Source: Excoecaria cochinchinensis (taxonomy: Eukaryota > Streptophyta > Magnoliopsida > Malpighiales > Euphorbiaceae). From it: DNA of 64,000 bases. Below the pieces are notes generated by a model, which searched no databases, had not been told where the DNA came from, and worked only from the letters and a program-made list of their open reading frames with translations. How positions within the stretch are numbered: position 1 is the first letter of the stretch; each line of letters starts with the position of its first letter. Made by a program: the position numbers and the translations under genes. The stretch is from assembly GCA_947683425.1 (NCBI GenBank), contig CANTUQ010000077.1:3088501-3152500 (forward strand), in the 5' to 3' direction. This document shows, in pieces, positions 22,190 through 34,196 of this stretch.

Positions 22190-25100
22190 TGTCACACCCC
22201 GAACTGGGCCTAGTCGGAATATGCTTGCTCAGTCGGAGTGAGTGAGGGTAATTTGGTAATTTGTACATGAGTAATATGGATAATAAGGATTTATTTGCTA
22301 AGAAATTAATTAAATAAGTTAAGTGAAGGAATTATTATAGTGTGCTTATAGTGTATAGTAGTAAGATGTATGTGGGATAAGAGATTTTATTGTGTGGTTT
22401 ATGAGCATGGTGCCTTGGATGAAAAGTGGATTATAAGGAAATGTTAGGGTGTAACTTAGGTTTGGTACCATGAAGATATTATTGTAAGAGGAGCTTGTGT
22501 GTGGTTGGTGTATGGTGCATGTATGAGTAAGTCAAAGTGGGCTTGTAATATTCACATGTGAGCCTATAGGAAGTGGACAAGTGGATTTGGTAGGTATGCA
22601 TTTAGTGTGAAGAAAGACAAAGTGAAAGGGAGAGGAGTCCACGTTTTTACCCTCTCATCCTCCCTATTCCCCATTTTCTTATCCTTTTCTTCCCTTTCCT
22701 TGCTCAATCTCTTGGTTTTGAGTGAATTAGAGTTGATTTGGTGGAGCTTGGGAAGTAAGATTGAAGAGTGATTGATGATAAGAAGAAGCAAAGTAAAGGA
22801 AAAGAGAAGATTAAAGCTTGATGAGAGCAGCTATTGTGCAACAAGAGGTTTGGGAGTTTGATTCCTATATTTGAGTTTTAATTTGTCTCTACCCTAAATT
22901 CTTCTTGAATTATAAATATACATTTGTATATGATTTCCAGTAACTTGAGTGTTTTGATATGAGTTTTATGCATGTATTTGTTTGGGTAAACTCTGTTTAG
23001 TTCTCATCTGACCCCAGTGCAATGTTTTTGTCTTAGGTAGAGTTTTAGAACTCCAAATCATGTGATTCTTGAACCCTTAGAACCATGACTTCCATTACTT
23101 TAAACGTATCAGAAATAGTCTTGGGCGAATTCTTGCTCTAAGATCCTGGAAATTTGCTAAAACCGTAGTGCCTCTGTTTGGGTCGGGTTACTTGACCACT
23201 ATAGGTTTTTTAGATCATATATGAAGTTATAGATGTCTAATTGATCTGAAATTTGTTGCATTTGAAAGTTAACATCTTAGGGAACAAGTGTTAAGAAGGA
23301 AGGTTTGCCTAAAAATGTTGTTTCGATGTCCGTTTAGTCTGAACAATATTGATGCTGTTGGGTTTTTGTCTGGAATTCCGTGGCCTTGTCACGAGTGGTG
23401 ACGATCGTGATGACTCGTGACAGAGGAGGCTTGTCACGAGTGGTGACGACCGTGACGACTCGTGACTAGCAAAGAGAGGTCTGTCACGAGTGGTGATGAC
23501 CGTGACGACTCGTGACAGAGGAGGCTTATCACGAGTGGTGACATCCGTGACGACTCGTGACCGGCTAACCTTGTTAGTCACCACCCATTTTTCTAGAATT
23601 TTTGCTCAGTTTTAACTTAAATGAATTTCGTATCTCTTCTTAATGAACTTATACTATTGTATGATACATGTCATACTTTTATGTGCTTTTATATAAGTGA
23701 TATCATGATCCTTTAAATGAATAGTATGCTGTACTCTGAAATATGGATTGAATGGTTAATGTCTGATTGCAGTAATATGCCTAGCCCATGAGCTCAATGT
23801 GCCTTGTTTATATAATTGGTTTATGCATATTAAATATTATGACTGTTTATATTGAGCATGAGGTATTAGAAGGTGAATGTTTTGTGATTCTGCATGTCGA
23901 TGTATGAATTAGTATTTACGATCATTGGTGGTATAATATGGTTCCTTACATGTGATATTGATATGCCTTGAATAATGAACAATGTTAAAGTGTGTGATTG
24001 GGTTGCTATATAAATTGTTCAATGCATGACTGACATTATGAATTTATTTATGAGTCTATCATACTATGGGTTATGTATGATGATATATATATATATATAT
24101 GATGTTATTCGAAACATGATATATTTTATACATGACCTGCGAGAGTCAGTCTAGTGGATAGTTAGGCATGCCTAATAGAGTTTATATAAGTGTAGCTGCA
24201 GCACCCTTTGAACGATTTGGACCCTGATCAGGTCCCCGAATGGTTCCTCGCGAACCCTATTATGTGTATGTGTATGGATCTTGTTTAAGATCCTGTTCAG
24301 GGAAATGCTTTTGAAATGTGGAAAGTGATTGTGCTTTGCGATTTGTACCCGTAAGGTACAGTTTGTTACTCGTTATCCACTATTTTGAGTCAGCAGGTAT
24401 TTCGTTTGCTTTATCTGATATGAATATGAGAATATGATATCCAAATGTGTAAGATCTCAGTCATGCAAATCAGTTATGAATTCGAATGTGATTATGAATC
24501 TCTGATTGGGTTAAATGTGACTCAAACATGCCTATTATGTGCGATTATTCATATATACCGTATTATGACTGTGTTTGAATATAATCAATTGTGATTATAA
24601 GTATGTGAATCAAAATACGTATGAATGTGCTCTTGACCTTGGAATGTTATATATGTATGGTGTTATGTTGCGTGCGCTCTCTCTTTCTCTCTCTCTCTCT
24701 AGTTTATCCTAGTGTGGTGATTTGATGTTATACCTTGGGTTCCATTTAGTGTATGCGTCTTGTGACATGATTAAACTATGTGTTGATACCTGGTAATGAT
24801 GTATGGTAGTTGAGTGTATTATTGCTTGGTAACTGTGTTGCATGAGAATGGGTTTCAGCTAAAGTAACGGTACCTTGGTATGATATTTGCATGTGTAATT
24901 GTTCACGAGATTATATATGGTGAAGTGTTGCTAGCTGATCTTTCGGCGAGCCCGGTAAGTATGAGAATTTGTAGGTAGTTTTACATGAATATCTGTATCT
25001 ACTGTGATCCTTTGTCTACTTGGGGCTTTGCTTAATATGATATTGAGATGAGTACTCAGGTAATATGTATAAGTATGTGGGTATGATCTTCTGAATGCAT

Positions 25101-25682
25101 GGCTTTCCTATGCAAGCTTGTATATCCATCTATTATGGCTATTTGCATGTGCCATTTACGTATGTGACTTGCTTTGGCGACCATTGTGAATGGTCGTCCA
25201 TATTGCTTGTATGTTCTCCCCACTAAGCGTTATCACTTAGCACGGGTTCTTTTCCCCATGCAGGTGGTAGGTTGCTTTTGATCGTGTAGCGCATCTGCAG
25301 AGTCGGCCACATAGGAGCTAGGAGTTTTAGTTTTTGTCCAGCTTCCTTATTTTAGATTTTGTAATTCTGTATAAAATGTTTATGTAATAATATGTAAAGA
25401 GACTGAAGTAATATTCTGGGCGATGTAAATATTTGTTATTAAGAATTACCTCTATTTTATCGTCTATAACTTCTATTGCATGGTGGTAAACTTACATATC
25501 TGTATGTTTCTGCTTGGAGTACGTGCGTTGGTGAAGTATGTATGTTCAGTTTTACTTCTCAAGTTTTAAATGCTTCCATATTTTGTACGCTTTGTATCGC
25601 TTTTGTTCGGTAACACACCTACTTGTACGGCTTCCTACTCCCTTGTGGATAGGTTTGCCTACGTATGGGTTGGGGTGTTACA
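22190..25682 (+). mobile_element. Solo chromovirus LTR, 3.49 kb, TSD GTCTT
   Basis: Starts TGTCACACCCCG and ends GGGGTGTTACA. Exact 5-bp duplications GTCTT lie at 22185-22189 and 25683-25687, splitting CACTA subterminal repeats. No internal region remains, so it arose by LTR-LTR recombination. It shares with elements A and B the blocks TTAGGCATGCCTAA (24162-24175), GGACC/GGTCC (24219-24235), GGTTC/GAACC (24242-24256), GGATCTT/AAGATCC (24276-24293) and GTACC/GGTAC (24345-24359). Near the end are CGACCATT/AATGGTCG (25178-25196) and CTAAG/CTTAG (25223-25240). A candidate donor GAA|GTAAGA is at 22755 and an acceptor ATGCAG at 25263. Short CT and TA microsatellites occur at about 24680 and 24083. 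Confidence 0.93.
23388..23570 (+). repeat. Array of GTCACGAG/CTCGTGAC hairpins
   Basis: Four units, 45-50 bp apart. Each pairs GTCACGAG with CTCGTGAC about 18 bases later (first unit 23388-23395 with 23414-23421). The short minus-strand ORF over it is a by-product. Confidence 0.85.
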
Positions 25683-25911
25683 GTCTTTCCGTCGGGAATA
25701 TTATCGATGAAATGCACTATTCCGTCGGGAATTTTCCCGACGAAAAAACTCTTTCCATCAGGAAATTTTCCCGACGGAATTTTTCCGTCGGGAAACTTCC
25801 CTACGCTTGTAATGGCGACGAAAAATATTCCGTCGGCATTTATTTTCCCGACGGAAATTACACATTTTCCGTCGGTAAATTTCGTTGGGAAATGTTTGTT
25901 TTCTTGTAGTG
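25683..25911 (+). repeat. CACTA right subterminal repeats and terminal inverted repeat
   Basis: Successive TTCCGTCGGGAA and TTCCCGACGGAA motifs in both directions, forming hairpins, end in TTTTCTTGTAGTG at 25911. In En/Spm-type elements such subterminal motifs are the binding sites of the element-encoded protein; that role is inferred here. Confidence 0.82.
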
Positions 25912-26300
25912 CGAGTCCAAATTCGAAAATGTCTGGACAGAATGCAATTAGATTGAAAGTGGTTCCTTTACCCGAATGAACGCTGCGGCCATTTTTCTCT
26001 AGTGACCTGATCCTCCTTTGATAACCATCTACCTGAGCATAACATTACAAGACCTCTTGATTCTTGGTTTGGCCTTATCTAATTAGTGGAGATGACCTTC
26101 TAGTAAGGTTTGGTACGTATGAAGAGGCATATGGTGTTTCCTGAGCTTCAAGCGAGAAGCCATGAGTGCATTAGTGCATTCGAGTTGAGTCTCGTCTCCA
26201 AAGTTGCATCTAGAATTTGCTTTCAAATGATAAAAAAAAAAAAAAAACTCTGGTTTGGCCTTTTGCACATACACACAGAGATCGCGTAGTATGCCTCGTA
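25912..26300 (+). repeat. Athila-type spacer, plus orientation, part 2
   Basis: No gene. 25980-26290 matches the reverse complement of 10860-11160 (TTTTTCTCTAGTGAC, AAGACCTCTTGATTCTT, GATGACCTTCTAGTAAGG, GCATATGGTGTTTC). It continues the spacer interrupted at 19850 by the CACTA fragment. Confidence 0.6.
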
Positions 26301-27411
26301 TTTACATGCTGATTTAGTAAACATTGATACTTACGTGTTTACCTTCTTGCACTTCATTGGGAATGGCTCCCAAATTCTTTTGCTGAGATTGAATCGATTG
26401 AGAATGTGGTCCATTCAATATGCTCAAAGGCAGATAGAAACTTGAATTTGAGGTACCTAATAGGTTGCACTCATTTTACAATCTTGGGATATTTCTTATC
26501 ACTACTCATGAAGATGACACTTTGCATATACCCCAGCAATATCGTTTGTACATATGCTTACCAATGTTTTTACACGTAACTGTAGTAGACATCCTTATAA
26601 ATAAGTTTTACATGTATAATTCTTGGTATATGTCTTTTGGCATAAAATTTTTAGCAAGCATATTTCATAGATACTTTGGCATACGTGCTTCTCTAAGGTT
26701 CATTTTTATAATCACTTATTTTTGCGCATTTCATGGGCATATCTTTTGCAAGCATCCCACGTGCACAACATTTGCATGCATTTTGTACATGTATAAATGA
26801 TTTTTGTTCTGCGTTTGTTTCATATGCATAGTTATCCATGCACACATCACAAACATCCAATTCTTCACATAGCCTTCATGTACATAATGACTTCCCCCTA
26901 TCTTTGCATGCAATTCTTCACACCAATGCCAGTGAAGGACTCTTTACCCTCACAGGTGTGATCATCTGTATATATTTCACGTTCATTATCCCCTTGCATA
27001 TATTATACTGGATCTTTCGCATGCATTTCTCATTCATGATCATTTACAAATATTTTACAAAATACAACTCTTTGCACACATTCCATAATCTTTTATCATG
27101 CACGTGACTACGGCATATATGTCATGTACATAATTCTCTGCATGCATATCATATTTGTAATCCATGCATAGTACACACACTACACACTTAAATTTCGCTC
27201 ATGCATAACATCGCATGTCATTTCATACATGCATAGCTTTTAGATTTCATATATGCATAACTTTGTGTGCCATCACAAACATACATGGCTTTTCGCATGC
27301 ATTCTGTGCATACATGGCTTCTCACATGCATTCCATGCATACGAAGTGTCCTGTGTCCACTAGATGATGTACGTCAATCTCAACCTCGTGACTTCACATG
27401 TCGGCATTTCT
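26301..27411. other. AT-rich intergenic or element 3' region, no gene seen
   Basis: Many ATGCAT, CATGCATA and CATATG phrases without regular spacing. ORFs here (26465-26800, 26838-27107) are low in complexity and show no domain. It probably belongs to the Tat/Ogre-like element whose LTR begins at 29575, because the tandem arrays and purine tract follow without a break. Confidence 0.35.
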
Positions 27412-27610
27412 CAAGCCCTCTGAGGAGGCATATCCTTTAAGTCCTCTGGCGAGGCAAAATCTGAAAGTCCTCTGAGTATGCAAAATCTCAAAGTCCTCTG
27501 AGTGGGCAAAATTTCTAAGTCCTCTGAGGAAGCAAAGATCTCAAAGTCCTAAGGAAGCAAAGATCTCAAAGTCCTCTGAGGAGGTAAAATCTGAAAGTCT
27601 TTTGAGCAGG
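27412..27610 (+). repeat. Minisatellite, about 29 bp unit
   Basis: Seven or so copies of a unit around AAAGTCCTCTGAGGAGGCAA, with small indels. Confidence 0.8.
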
Positions 27611-28149
27611 AAGCAAGCCTATTCATGCATGCCATGCCGGGGGCAAGCAGGTAAGTTTTTCTATAATAAGATGTACGCTCACACACATCACACGAAGTGT
27701 ACAAAATCCGAATTCGAATGTATGTATACATTTCGCGCATATGCTCCTATACACACACATGATATTTTATATATATTGCCATGTACTTGACTCAGGAGAA
27801 AGGTCCGAATAGACACCATACTTAAAGGTGATCAAGATAATGGGTTCAGCCCAACATTATTAGGCACTACCCAGAAAAGCGAGCCTGTTCATACACGCCG
27901 TGCCGGGGGGCAACCGGGCAAGCAACATAACTTTCAACCGATCTCTCCTCTCTAGAGGCTCAAAATCAAAGTCTCTCAGTGAGTATCAAAGTCTTCTGGC
28001 GAGCATCAACCGACAATAACCCCGACAGGCATGTGTTGCCACAGGTACACACCTCTTTTGTATATACCCTGCATATTTGCTTTACCCTTTATTATAAGGA
28101 AAAAAATGGGGGTTAGCAGATCAAGCATTATACTAGCCGAATGGGGGTT
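27611..28149. other. Spacer between tandem arrays
   Basis: No gene. CATGCCGGGGGCAAGCAGG near 27630 recurs in similar form (GCCGTGCCGGGGGGCAACCGG) near 27900, so the arrays may be part of a larger old duplication. Confidence 0.4.
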
Positions 28150-29345
28150 AATAGATCAGACATTGTACTGACCGGATGGGGGTTAGCAAGGAAATGACAA
28201 CAAGTAGAGACTGTGGTCGGATAGTACCGCACCTCAAAACCCATGGTGTAGTCAGAGAGCACTACACGCCTTGCAGATCGGATGGGGTTAGCAAGGAATT
28301 TCCAACAAAATCGAGATTGTAGTCAGAGAGTGCTACATCTCACAGTTCATGCAGTACTCAAAGAGTGCTACACACCTTACAGATCGGATGGGGGTTAGTA
28401 GGGGAACTTCACAATCGAAGTTACAGTTAGAGAACACTGCTCTTCACACCGAGATTGTAGTCGGAGAGTGCTACATCTCACAGTTCACGCAGTAGTCAGA
28501 GAGTGCTACATACCTTGCAGATCGGATGGGGATTACCAGGGGAACTTCACAATCGGAGTTGCAGTTAGAGAACACTGCTCTTTACCTCGAGAGTGTGGTT
28601 AGAAAACACCGCTTCTCACCAACCGAAGTTGCAATTAGAGAACATTGCTCTTCACCTCGAGACTGTGGTTAGAAACCACCGCTTCTCACCAACCGAAGTT
28701 GCAGTTAGAGAACACTGCTCTTCACCTCGAGACTGTGGTTAGAAAACACCACTTCTCACCAACCGAAGTTGCAGTTAGAGAACACTGCTCTTCACCTCGA
28801 GACTGTGGTTAGAAAACAACGCTTCTCACCAACCGAAGTTGCAGTTAGAGAACACTGCTCTTCACTTTAAGCCTGTAGTCAGAGAGTACTACATCTGGCA
28901 AACTCCATGCAAGCCGGGACGAGGCTAGCAGAACACTCGTGGTAGAATAGACCACAGATCGAGGTTGGAGTTAGAGAAGCTACAGCTCACACCGTGCAGG
29001 CCGAGACAAGGCTAGCGGTACAAACAAGCCACCGTGCAGACTGAGATGAGGTTAGCGGGGCGCCAGCGATAGAACAGATCGCAAACAGAGGCTGTAGTTA
29101 GAGAGTACTACATCTCACAAACTCCGTGCAAGCCGAGACGAGGCTAGCGAAACACTCATGGTAGAATAGACCATAGATCGAGGTTGTAGTCAGAGAGCAC
29201 TGCATCTCACAAACTCCGTGCAGGCCGAGACGAGGCTAGCAGAACACTCGTGGTAGAACAGGCCACAAATCGAGGTTGTAGAGAGCACTACATCTCACCA
29301 AAGCTGTGTGAGCCGAGACGAGGCCAGCAGAAGCAAGTCGAGACG
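28150..29345 (+). repeat. Compound tandem array (70-bp and about 105-bp units)
   Basis: Begins with diverged units around GATCGGATGGGGGTTAGCA and GTAGTCAGAGAGTGCTACATC. 28553-28875 holds four to five copies of an exact 70-bp unit (CCGAAGTTGCAGTTAGAGAA, starts at 28623, 28693, 28763, 28833). 28910-29345 holds about four units near 105 bp around GCCGAGACGAGGCTAGC. Such arrays are common in the 3' untranslated region of Tat/Ogre-group elements, which fits the LTR that follows. Confidence 0.85.
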
Positions 29346-29559
29346 AGACCAGTAGGGACACACACGTACGCCCCAAGACAAGAGGGCTTAACATCTCAAT
29401 GAACAGACATTAACTACCCCAACAGCTCCAACTTGATCCGGTTCAAGCGTCGTCTCCTCAGGTACGTGTCTCTGCATCTTTTTTTTCTTTTCTCTTTGAA
29501 TTTTGGGCCTTTATCCTTTCAATTTTGGCTCACCTAGGGGTCTATACACTAGCTTCTCC

Positions 29560-29574
29560 AAAATTGGGGGCAAC
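29560..29574 (+). other. Polypurine tract before Tat-like LTR
   Basis: AAAATTGGGGGCAAC directly precedes the LTR start. It would prime plus-strand DNA synthesis, marking the LTR as the 3' LTR of an element lying to the left. Confidence 0.6.
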
Positions 29575-30565
29575 TATAGACACCGGGTCCTGGGTCAGGT
29601 TTAAAAATATATAATAAAAAATAAAAAATGGTGATGGCAATCTTTAGGCCTTGATAATTCCTCCAAAACATATATATTATATATTTAAAATAGGTAGGTT
29701 AAATTAAAAATTAGATTAAAGTGCATGAAAAATTAAGATTAGTTAATATTATTAGTTAATTGATTGGTTAATGTTTTAGTATAGTTAAAATTGAAAAAAA
29801 GAAGAAAATAGATATAGGGTTTAATTAAATAAATTAGATTGATAATTTAAGTAGATTGATTAAATTAAATAGGTATAAAATACAGAGTATTTAATTCATA
29901 GAGGGTTTAATTAATTAATATGTAGTAATTTGAGTAAAATAATTAAAGTCAAAAAAAAAATCAGAAAATAGAAAAATGGAGGAAATTACCATGTGCACCT
30001 AATTAGCCCTAGTTTTGGAGTATAAAAAGAATAAGATGAAGAAATGAGGGGGCTCTCTTTCGACAAAAAAGAAAATCAAAGGAGAATAGAAAGAAAAAGA
30101 AAAAGGGCACAGAGAGAGCAAGGCAAAGAGTGGAAAAAACTGAAGGAAAATAAAAGAAGAAGGGACACAAAGGAGGAGCTGACCCACGGAAACCAAACCG
30201 ACGCAGCCACCGGAGAAGGAAAAAAAGGGAAAGAAGAGGGGACAGCGCCGGCCACCTGCGGCGGAGAACGACGCCACGCGCGGCGGCGCTGACATCGGGA
30301 CGGCCAGACGCACCCGGTGGTGGCCGTCCGCCACCACCACTCGCCGGAGAAGAAGAAATCGGAGAAGAATGCCGGTGAAGAATAGTGACTTTCTGACACG
30401 TTTCTCGGCCAATCCTGGCGACTTACCGGCGCGTGACCGCTGCCGCCGCCTTCCTAGTGTGCCGATCTATCTTCCGGTGAGGGAGTTGTCGACCACCTCC
30501 CCTCCAGCGAGCCTCCGGCGATGGTAAGTCCTATTCCCTCGTTTTTTATTTATTTTATTTCTATT

Positions 30566-30628
<63 letters not shown>

Positions 30629-30760
30629 TTATTTTCTGTTTTTTTATATTTATTATTATTATTATTATTATTATTTACTTGTTAATAGTTATATTATTTA
30701 TTTTATATTGCAATTAGTATTATTGTATTGTGGCATTATTATTATTCATTTAATTTTCTA

Positions 30761-30805
<45 letters not shown>

Positions 30806-32217
30806 CCATTTTATATTACTATTATATTTATTATTATTTATTTTCTGTTTTTTATATTTATTATTATTATTTGTTTGGTGTTTATTTAATATTCTGTTTT
30901 TAGTATTATTGTTATTATTACTAATTAATTTACTAGTTTACATTATTGTTATCTAATTTATTTGATTTATGCATTATGGTGTTATATTAATTATAATTGT
31001 AATTAGTATTAATTAATTTACGTTTATTTTACTTTCCTTGCTATTATTATGTTTATTGTTATTATTTATTGTGTTTAATATTATTTAATTTATATATATT
31101 AGTATTATTGTTTTATGATATTATCGCAAACATTATTATTTTTTATTTCATCATTATGATTGTCATTTATGTTTCATATCCATTAATTATATTCCATTAT
31201 TTTATTTTTATTACACCAAATTAACTATCAATTTATTTCATTAATCATTTGTTTAATTTGTTATTCATCTATCGATTTATTTATCATTTAACTTAATTTA
31301 ATCTATTATTAACTTTAATCATTTTTAATTATTTTTCTGAATTTACTTTTATCCAAGTATTTATTTGTTTATCTATATTTATCTTTATTTCGGATTTTTT
31401 TTTTGGCACTAATGTGTTTATTTATTTTGTGAGATAACATTATTTGTTCTTGGGATGGCTTGGATGTGAGATGATGGCATTGGCCAAATGTTGAGCATTC
31501 CCACCCGGTTTAATCTTTTTAACCTTGTCTCTTATTTTATCTTTATTTATTTATTTATCTTTATTATTCATTATTATTTTATGTAAATTATTTTATATCG
31601 CTGTAATAAAAATGGATTAATGTTTTATAGTAATTAATTTGGATTTTTTGTAAAATTAAGGACCAATGTCCTGTTTTCATTCAATAAATTCTTCACTAAA
31701 AATCGCTTTTTATAATAAATGCATGCGAGGACCAATGTCCTCATTATTAATGAATATCCCGTTTTATGCATGTCTCGCATTTTTTACAATGAGGGTTGTA
31801 TTCCGCCCTTAGTATTATTGTAAATTTATTTTATGCTTTTTATGCTTTACTTTAATGCTATTTTATTTTACGCTCTTAAATGGATGATTGCGCCCTTAAT
31901 TCAAATTGCATCGTGTGGAGAGAGAGTGAACTAATAAACTCAAAATTTAATCGTAAAATTAATCAAGGTAGAAATAGATGAGAAGTCTCGAACCCAATCT
32001 CTGGTCTTTGGGCTCAACAAGGCGAGAGGTCTATCCGATCACTCATTGGAGCAAGACCTCCAAGACACCTCTTGCGTCCCACCAAATGACTCAATAAATC
32101 CTAGGTTCCAAGGGAGAGAGGGTCACCCTCCAAGACCCCTTTGGCTTGCCCAACATGGATACATGCGCTGTATTAGGCCCTTCGAGGCAAGAGGAACTTT
32201 TCCAATGTTTTATTGGG
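29575..32217 (+). repeat. Tat/Ogre-like LTR
   Basis: Starts TATAGACACCGGG (Tat-type LTRs usually start TGTAGACACC, so the TG appears mutated) and ends just before a TGGCGACTCC primer site at 32218. It contains a TATA box (30021), a GC-rich leader (30180-30520), a consensus splice donor ATG|GTAAGTC at 30524, a (TA)n run at about 30566-30620 and TTA microsatellites between 30650 and 30805. ORFs 29999-30412 and 30708-30956 come from the GC-rich leader and the TTA repeats and are not genes. Confidence 0.62.
30021..30028 (+). promoter_or_regulatory. TATA box of Tat-like LTR
   Basis: TATAAAAA in AT-rich sequence, followed 30-40 bases later by the purine-rich leader. The best core-promoter match in this LTR. 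Confidence 0.5.
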
Positions 32218-32340
32218 TGGCGACTCCATGAAACCTCCTTGTTGCCCAAAATATACGCACCTGCAAATACCTTACAAGTTCCAATGGACCTCTCCTGATC
32301 GCCCTAAAAGCGGGCCTTCAGGAAGCCCACGCGGTTCAGC
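32218..32340 (+). other. Primer-site motif and leader remnant of a Tat-like element
   Basis: TGGCGACTCC (32218-32227) and the following GGGCCTTCAGGAAGCCCACG / CGCGGTTCAGCGCG hairpins are typical leader sequence after the LTR in Tat-group elements. It is cut by element E sequence after about 32340. An LTR with a purine tract upstream and a primer site downstream means two elements once shared it, or that recombination joined them. Confidence 0.45.
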
Positions 32341-32345
32341 GCGTG

Positions 32346-34094
32346 TCACAGCGGTACACTAGCAAACTCTTCAGGAAAAACATCAGGAAATTCTCTAACA
32401 ATTGGGATATCTTGAATTCTCACTTGATCCCTCCTAGAATCCAAGACTAAGGCCAAGAAAGCCTCACAACCCTTTCTCAAATATCGACATGCTTGCATAG
32501 TCGACAACACATTAATCAAAGGATTGGTACAATGACCCTTCACGGTTACTTTAATTCCCTCACTATTACTGAGCACAACGGTCTTTCTCTTATAGACAAC
32601 TACGAAGCTATGCCTACTCAACCAATCCATACCCAAAATTAAGTCAAAGTCATCGTAGGGTAGTTCAATCAAGTCCACCGGAAACACATGTTCTTGCACC
32701 ACTAATGGACAACCCCCATGCACTTTATTCACTTTCATAATACTCCCCAAGGGACTAGTTACACATGTATCATAATTCAAGCAATTAGCAACAGGCATCT
32801 TTTCACAAATTTTCTTAGAGCATACATACGAATGAGTAGATCTAGGATCAATCAATGCAAGCATTTCGGTATCATAGAGTAGAAAAGTACCTGCAATGAC
32901 TTCAGGTGCATCCTGATCCTCTCTAGCTTTCATGGCATATGCTCAGGCCGGTGCAGTTGGAGGTTTATTCATTATTTCAGACTCAGCTCTACCTCGGGAC
33001 TGGTTCCCACTACCATGCCCTCTACCTCTACCTCGATGAGCTGAAGGTAAATTTGATGCACCATGGCTGGCCTGTTGTTGATTCTCAACCACTTCATATG
33101 CCTTAGGACAGTTAGCCAAGTAATGCTCCCAGTCACCTTCCAACACTCCCCTCTATGCCTCTTACCATAATGAGGGCATTCATGCACTTCACTCTTATTA
33201 CCCGATGTACCCCTACCAGAACTAGGTGCATGAGATGATCCTTGCCTTCTACTTCTAGTAGCGAGACTATTTACAGATTCAGCTAGAGGCGCTGCAGGAG
33301 AATCTCTTGATCTTTTTCCCGAATGTGCCCCACCACGACTAAGGTTTCTCCTTTGCATTCTCTCTCTCTGCACCTCAAGAGATCTTTCAGCTCTCATAGC
33401 CGCTTGCACAATCTGGTAGTAAGTAACAGTCTAAGATGTGGTCAAGGAAATTAGCAAGGCCTTGATCTGCTCAATTAATCCTTCCTCAAATTGCTAACAC
33501 CTGAACTCCTCCGTAAGCACTCCAAGTGGTGCATACTTGCTCAGTCTACTAAATTCCTTCTCGTATTCCGCCACAGACATGGCCCTTTGCCTAAAATTGA
33601 GGAACTATTTCCAATTAGCTTCTTTATATGCCTTGGTGATATACTTGTTTCTGAACTCCTATTCAAATAACTCCCAAGTAATCGAATTTGAAAGCATTGG
33701 ATGCCTCAATACCAACTTCCACTAGTCATATGTAGCTCCTTGAAGTAGAGACACCACACATTCAACTATTTGTTTGGCCGGGCACTTAATCTCCTCCAAC
33801 ACCCCGTTGGATCCTCTCAATCCAATATTCAGCTTTTGCAGACTCATCCAAGCTAGTTCTGAAGAACTCTTTTGCCCCGTGCTTCCTCAAAGATTCCAAT
33901 GGAGCTTTCAGTGCTGTCACTCGATGAAGCACCCTAGCCATGTCTTGCGACATTTTGAGCAGCGCTTCCAAAGGAACCATGGGCACCTCTCGCCCCACAC
34001 TAATTGGTGCCGATTGCCCAGATTCAGACACTTCCATATCTCTGGGATTCACCATTTCCGCAATTTCTTCTCTAGCGTCTTGTGATGGGTCCAT
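32346..34094 (-). pseudogene. Chromovirus E gag and protease (broken)
   Basis: Pieces in order: 34094-33786 gag N-terminus (MSQDMARVLHRVTALKAPLE), degenerate capsid region 33785-33410 with several stops, 33409-32972 with ERMQRRNLSRGG and the first zinc-knuckle residues (HECPHYGKRHRGEC). A frame change then leads to the Gly/Arg-rich tail near 33146-32943, and 32933-32346 holds protease (DTEMLALIDPRSTHSYVC) and the start of the RT linker. The protease motif reads D-P-R where A and B have D-P-G, a change next to the catalytic Asp. The N-terminus lacks a frame to the end, so nothing functional is made. Confidence 0.87.
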
Positions 34095-34184
34095 CGATCT
34101 GAGAAATAAACAAGGACTCCCACATTAGATCAACACATCTATACACATCCTAATCTACACTATGCCTAGAAATGACTAAATTAG

Positions 34185-34196
34185 GCTCTGATACCA
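34185..34196 (-). other. Primer-binding site of element E
   Basis: Minus-strand TGGTATCAGAGC, six bases after the LTR; initiator methionine tRNA type. Confidence 0.88.

Larger units (their letters stand above)
19850..25911 (+). mobile_element. CACTA (En/Spm) transposon, left-truncated, with nested solo LTR
   Basis: The right terminus is clear: TTTTCTTGTAGTG ends at 25911, the reverse complement of the canonical CACTACAAGAAAA end. Beside it lie subterminal inverted repeats based on TTCCGTCGGGAA (25683-25890), with more at 22130-22189 on the far side of the nested LTR. A Transposase_24-type gene (19968-21922) belongs to the same superfamily. No left CACTA terminus and no TNP2-type transposase are present; similarity to the Athila spacer stops near 19800, so the left half is deleted. 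It would depend on other copies for movement, if mobile at all. Confidence 0.72.

Noticed and set aside
23388..23570. CRISPR-like regular palindromic repeats (also at 35529-35861 and 28553-28875)
   Set aside because: The intervals are themselves repeated, there are no unique spacers or cas genes, and the setting is plant LTR DNA.
26465..27107. Two plus-strand ORFs with hydrophobic, Cys/Tyr-rich content
   Set aside because: Composition follows the ATGCAT-rich AT sequence; no domain or splice context.
29999..30412. 137- and 107-codon minus-strand ORFs
   Set aside because: They lie antisense over the GC-rich leader of a Tat-like LTR just after its TATA box; no domain, and overlapping frames.
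30708..30956. Ile-rich hydrophobic ORF, possible membrane protein
   Set aside because: Product of TTA microsatellite sequence.
33537..34128. Plus-strand ORFs opposite gag of element E
   Set aside because: Shadows of the minus-strand gag remnant.
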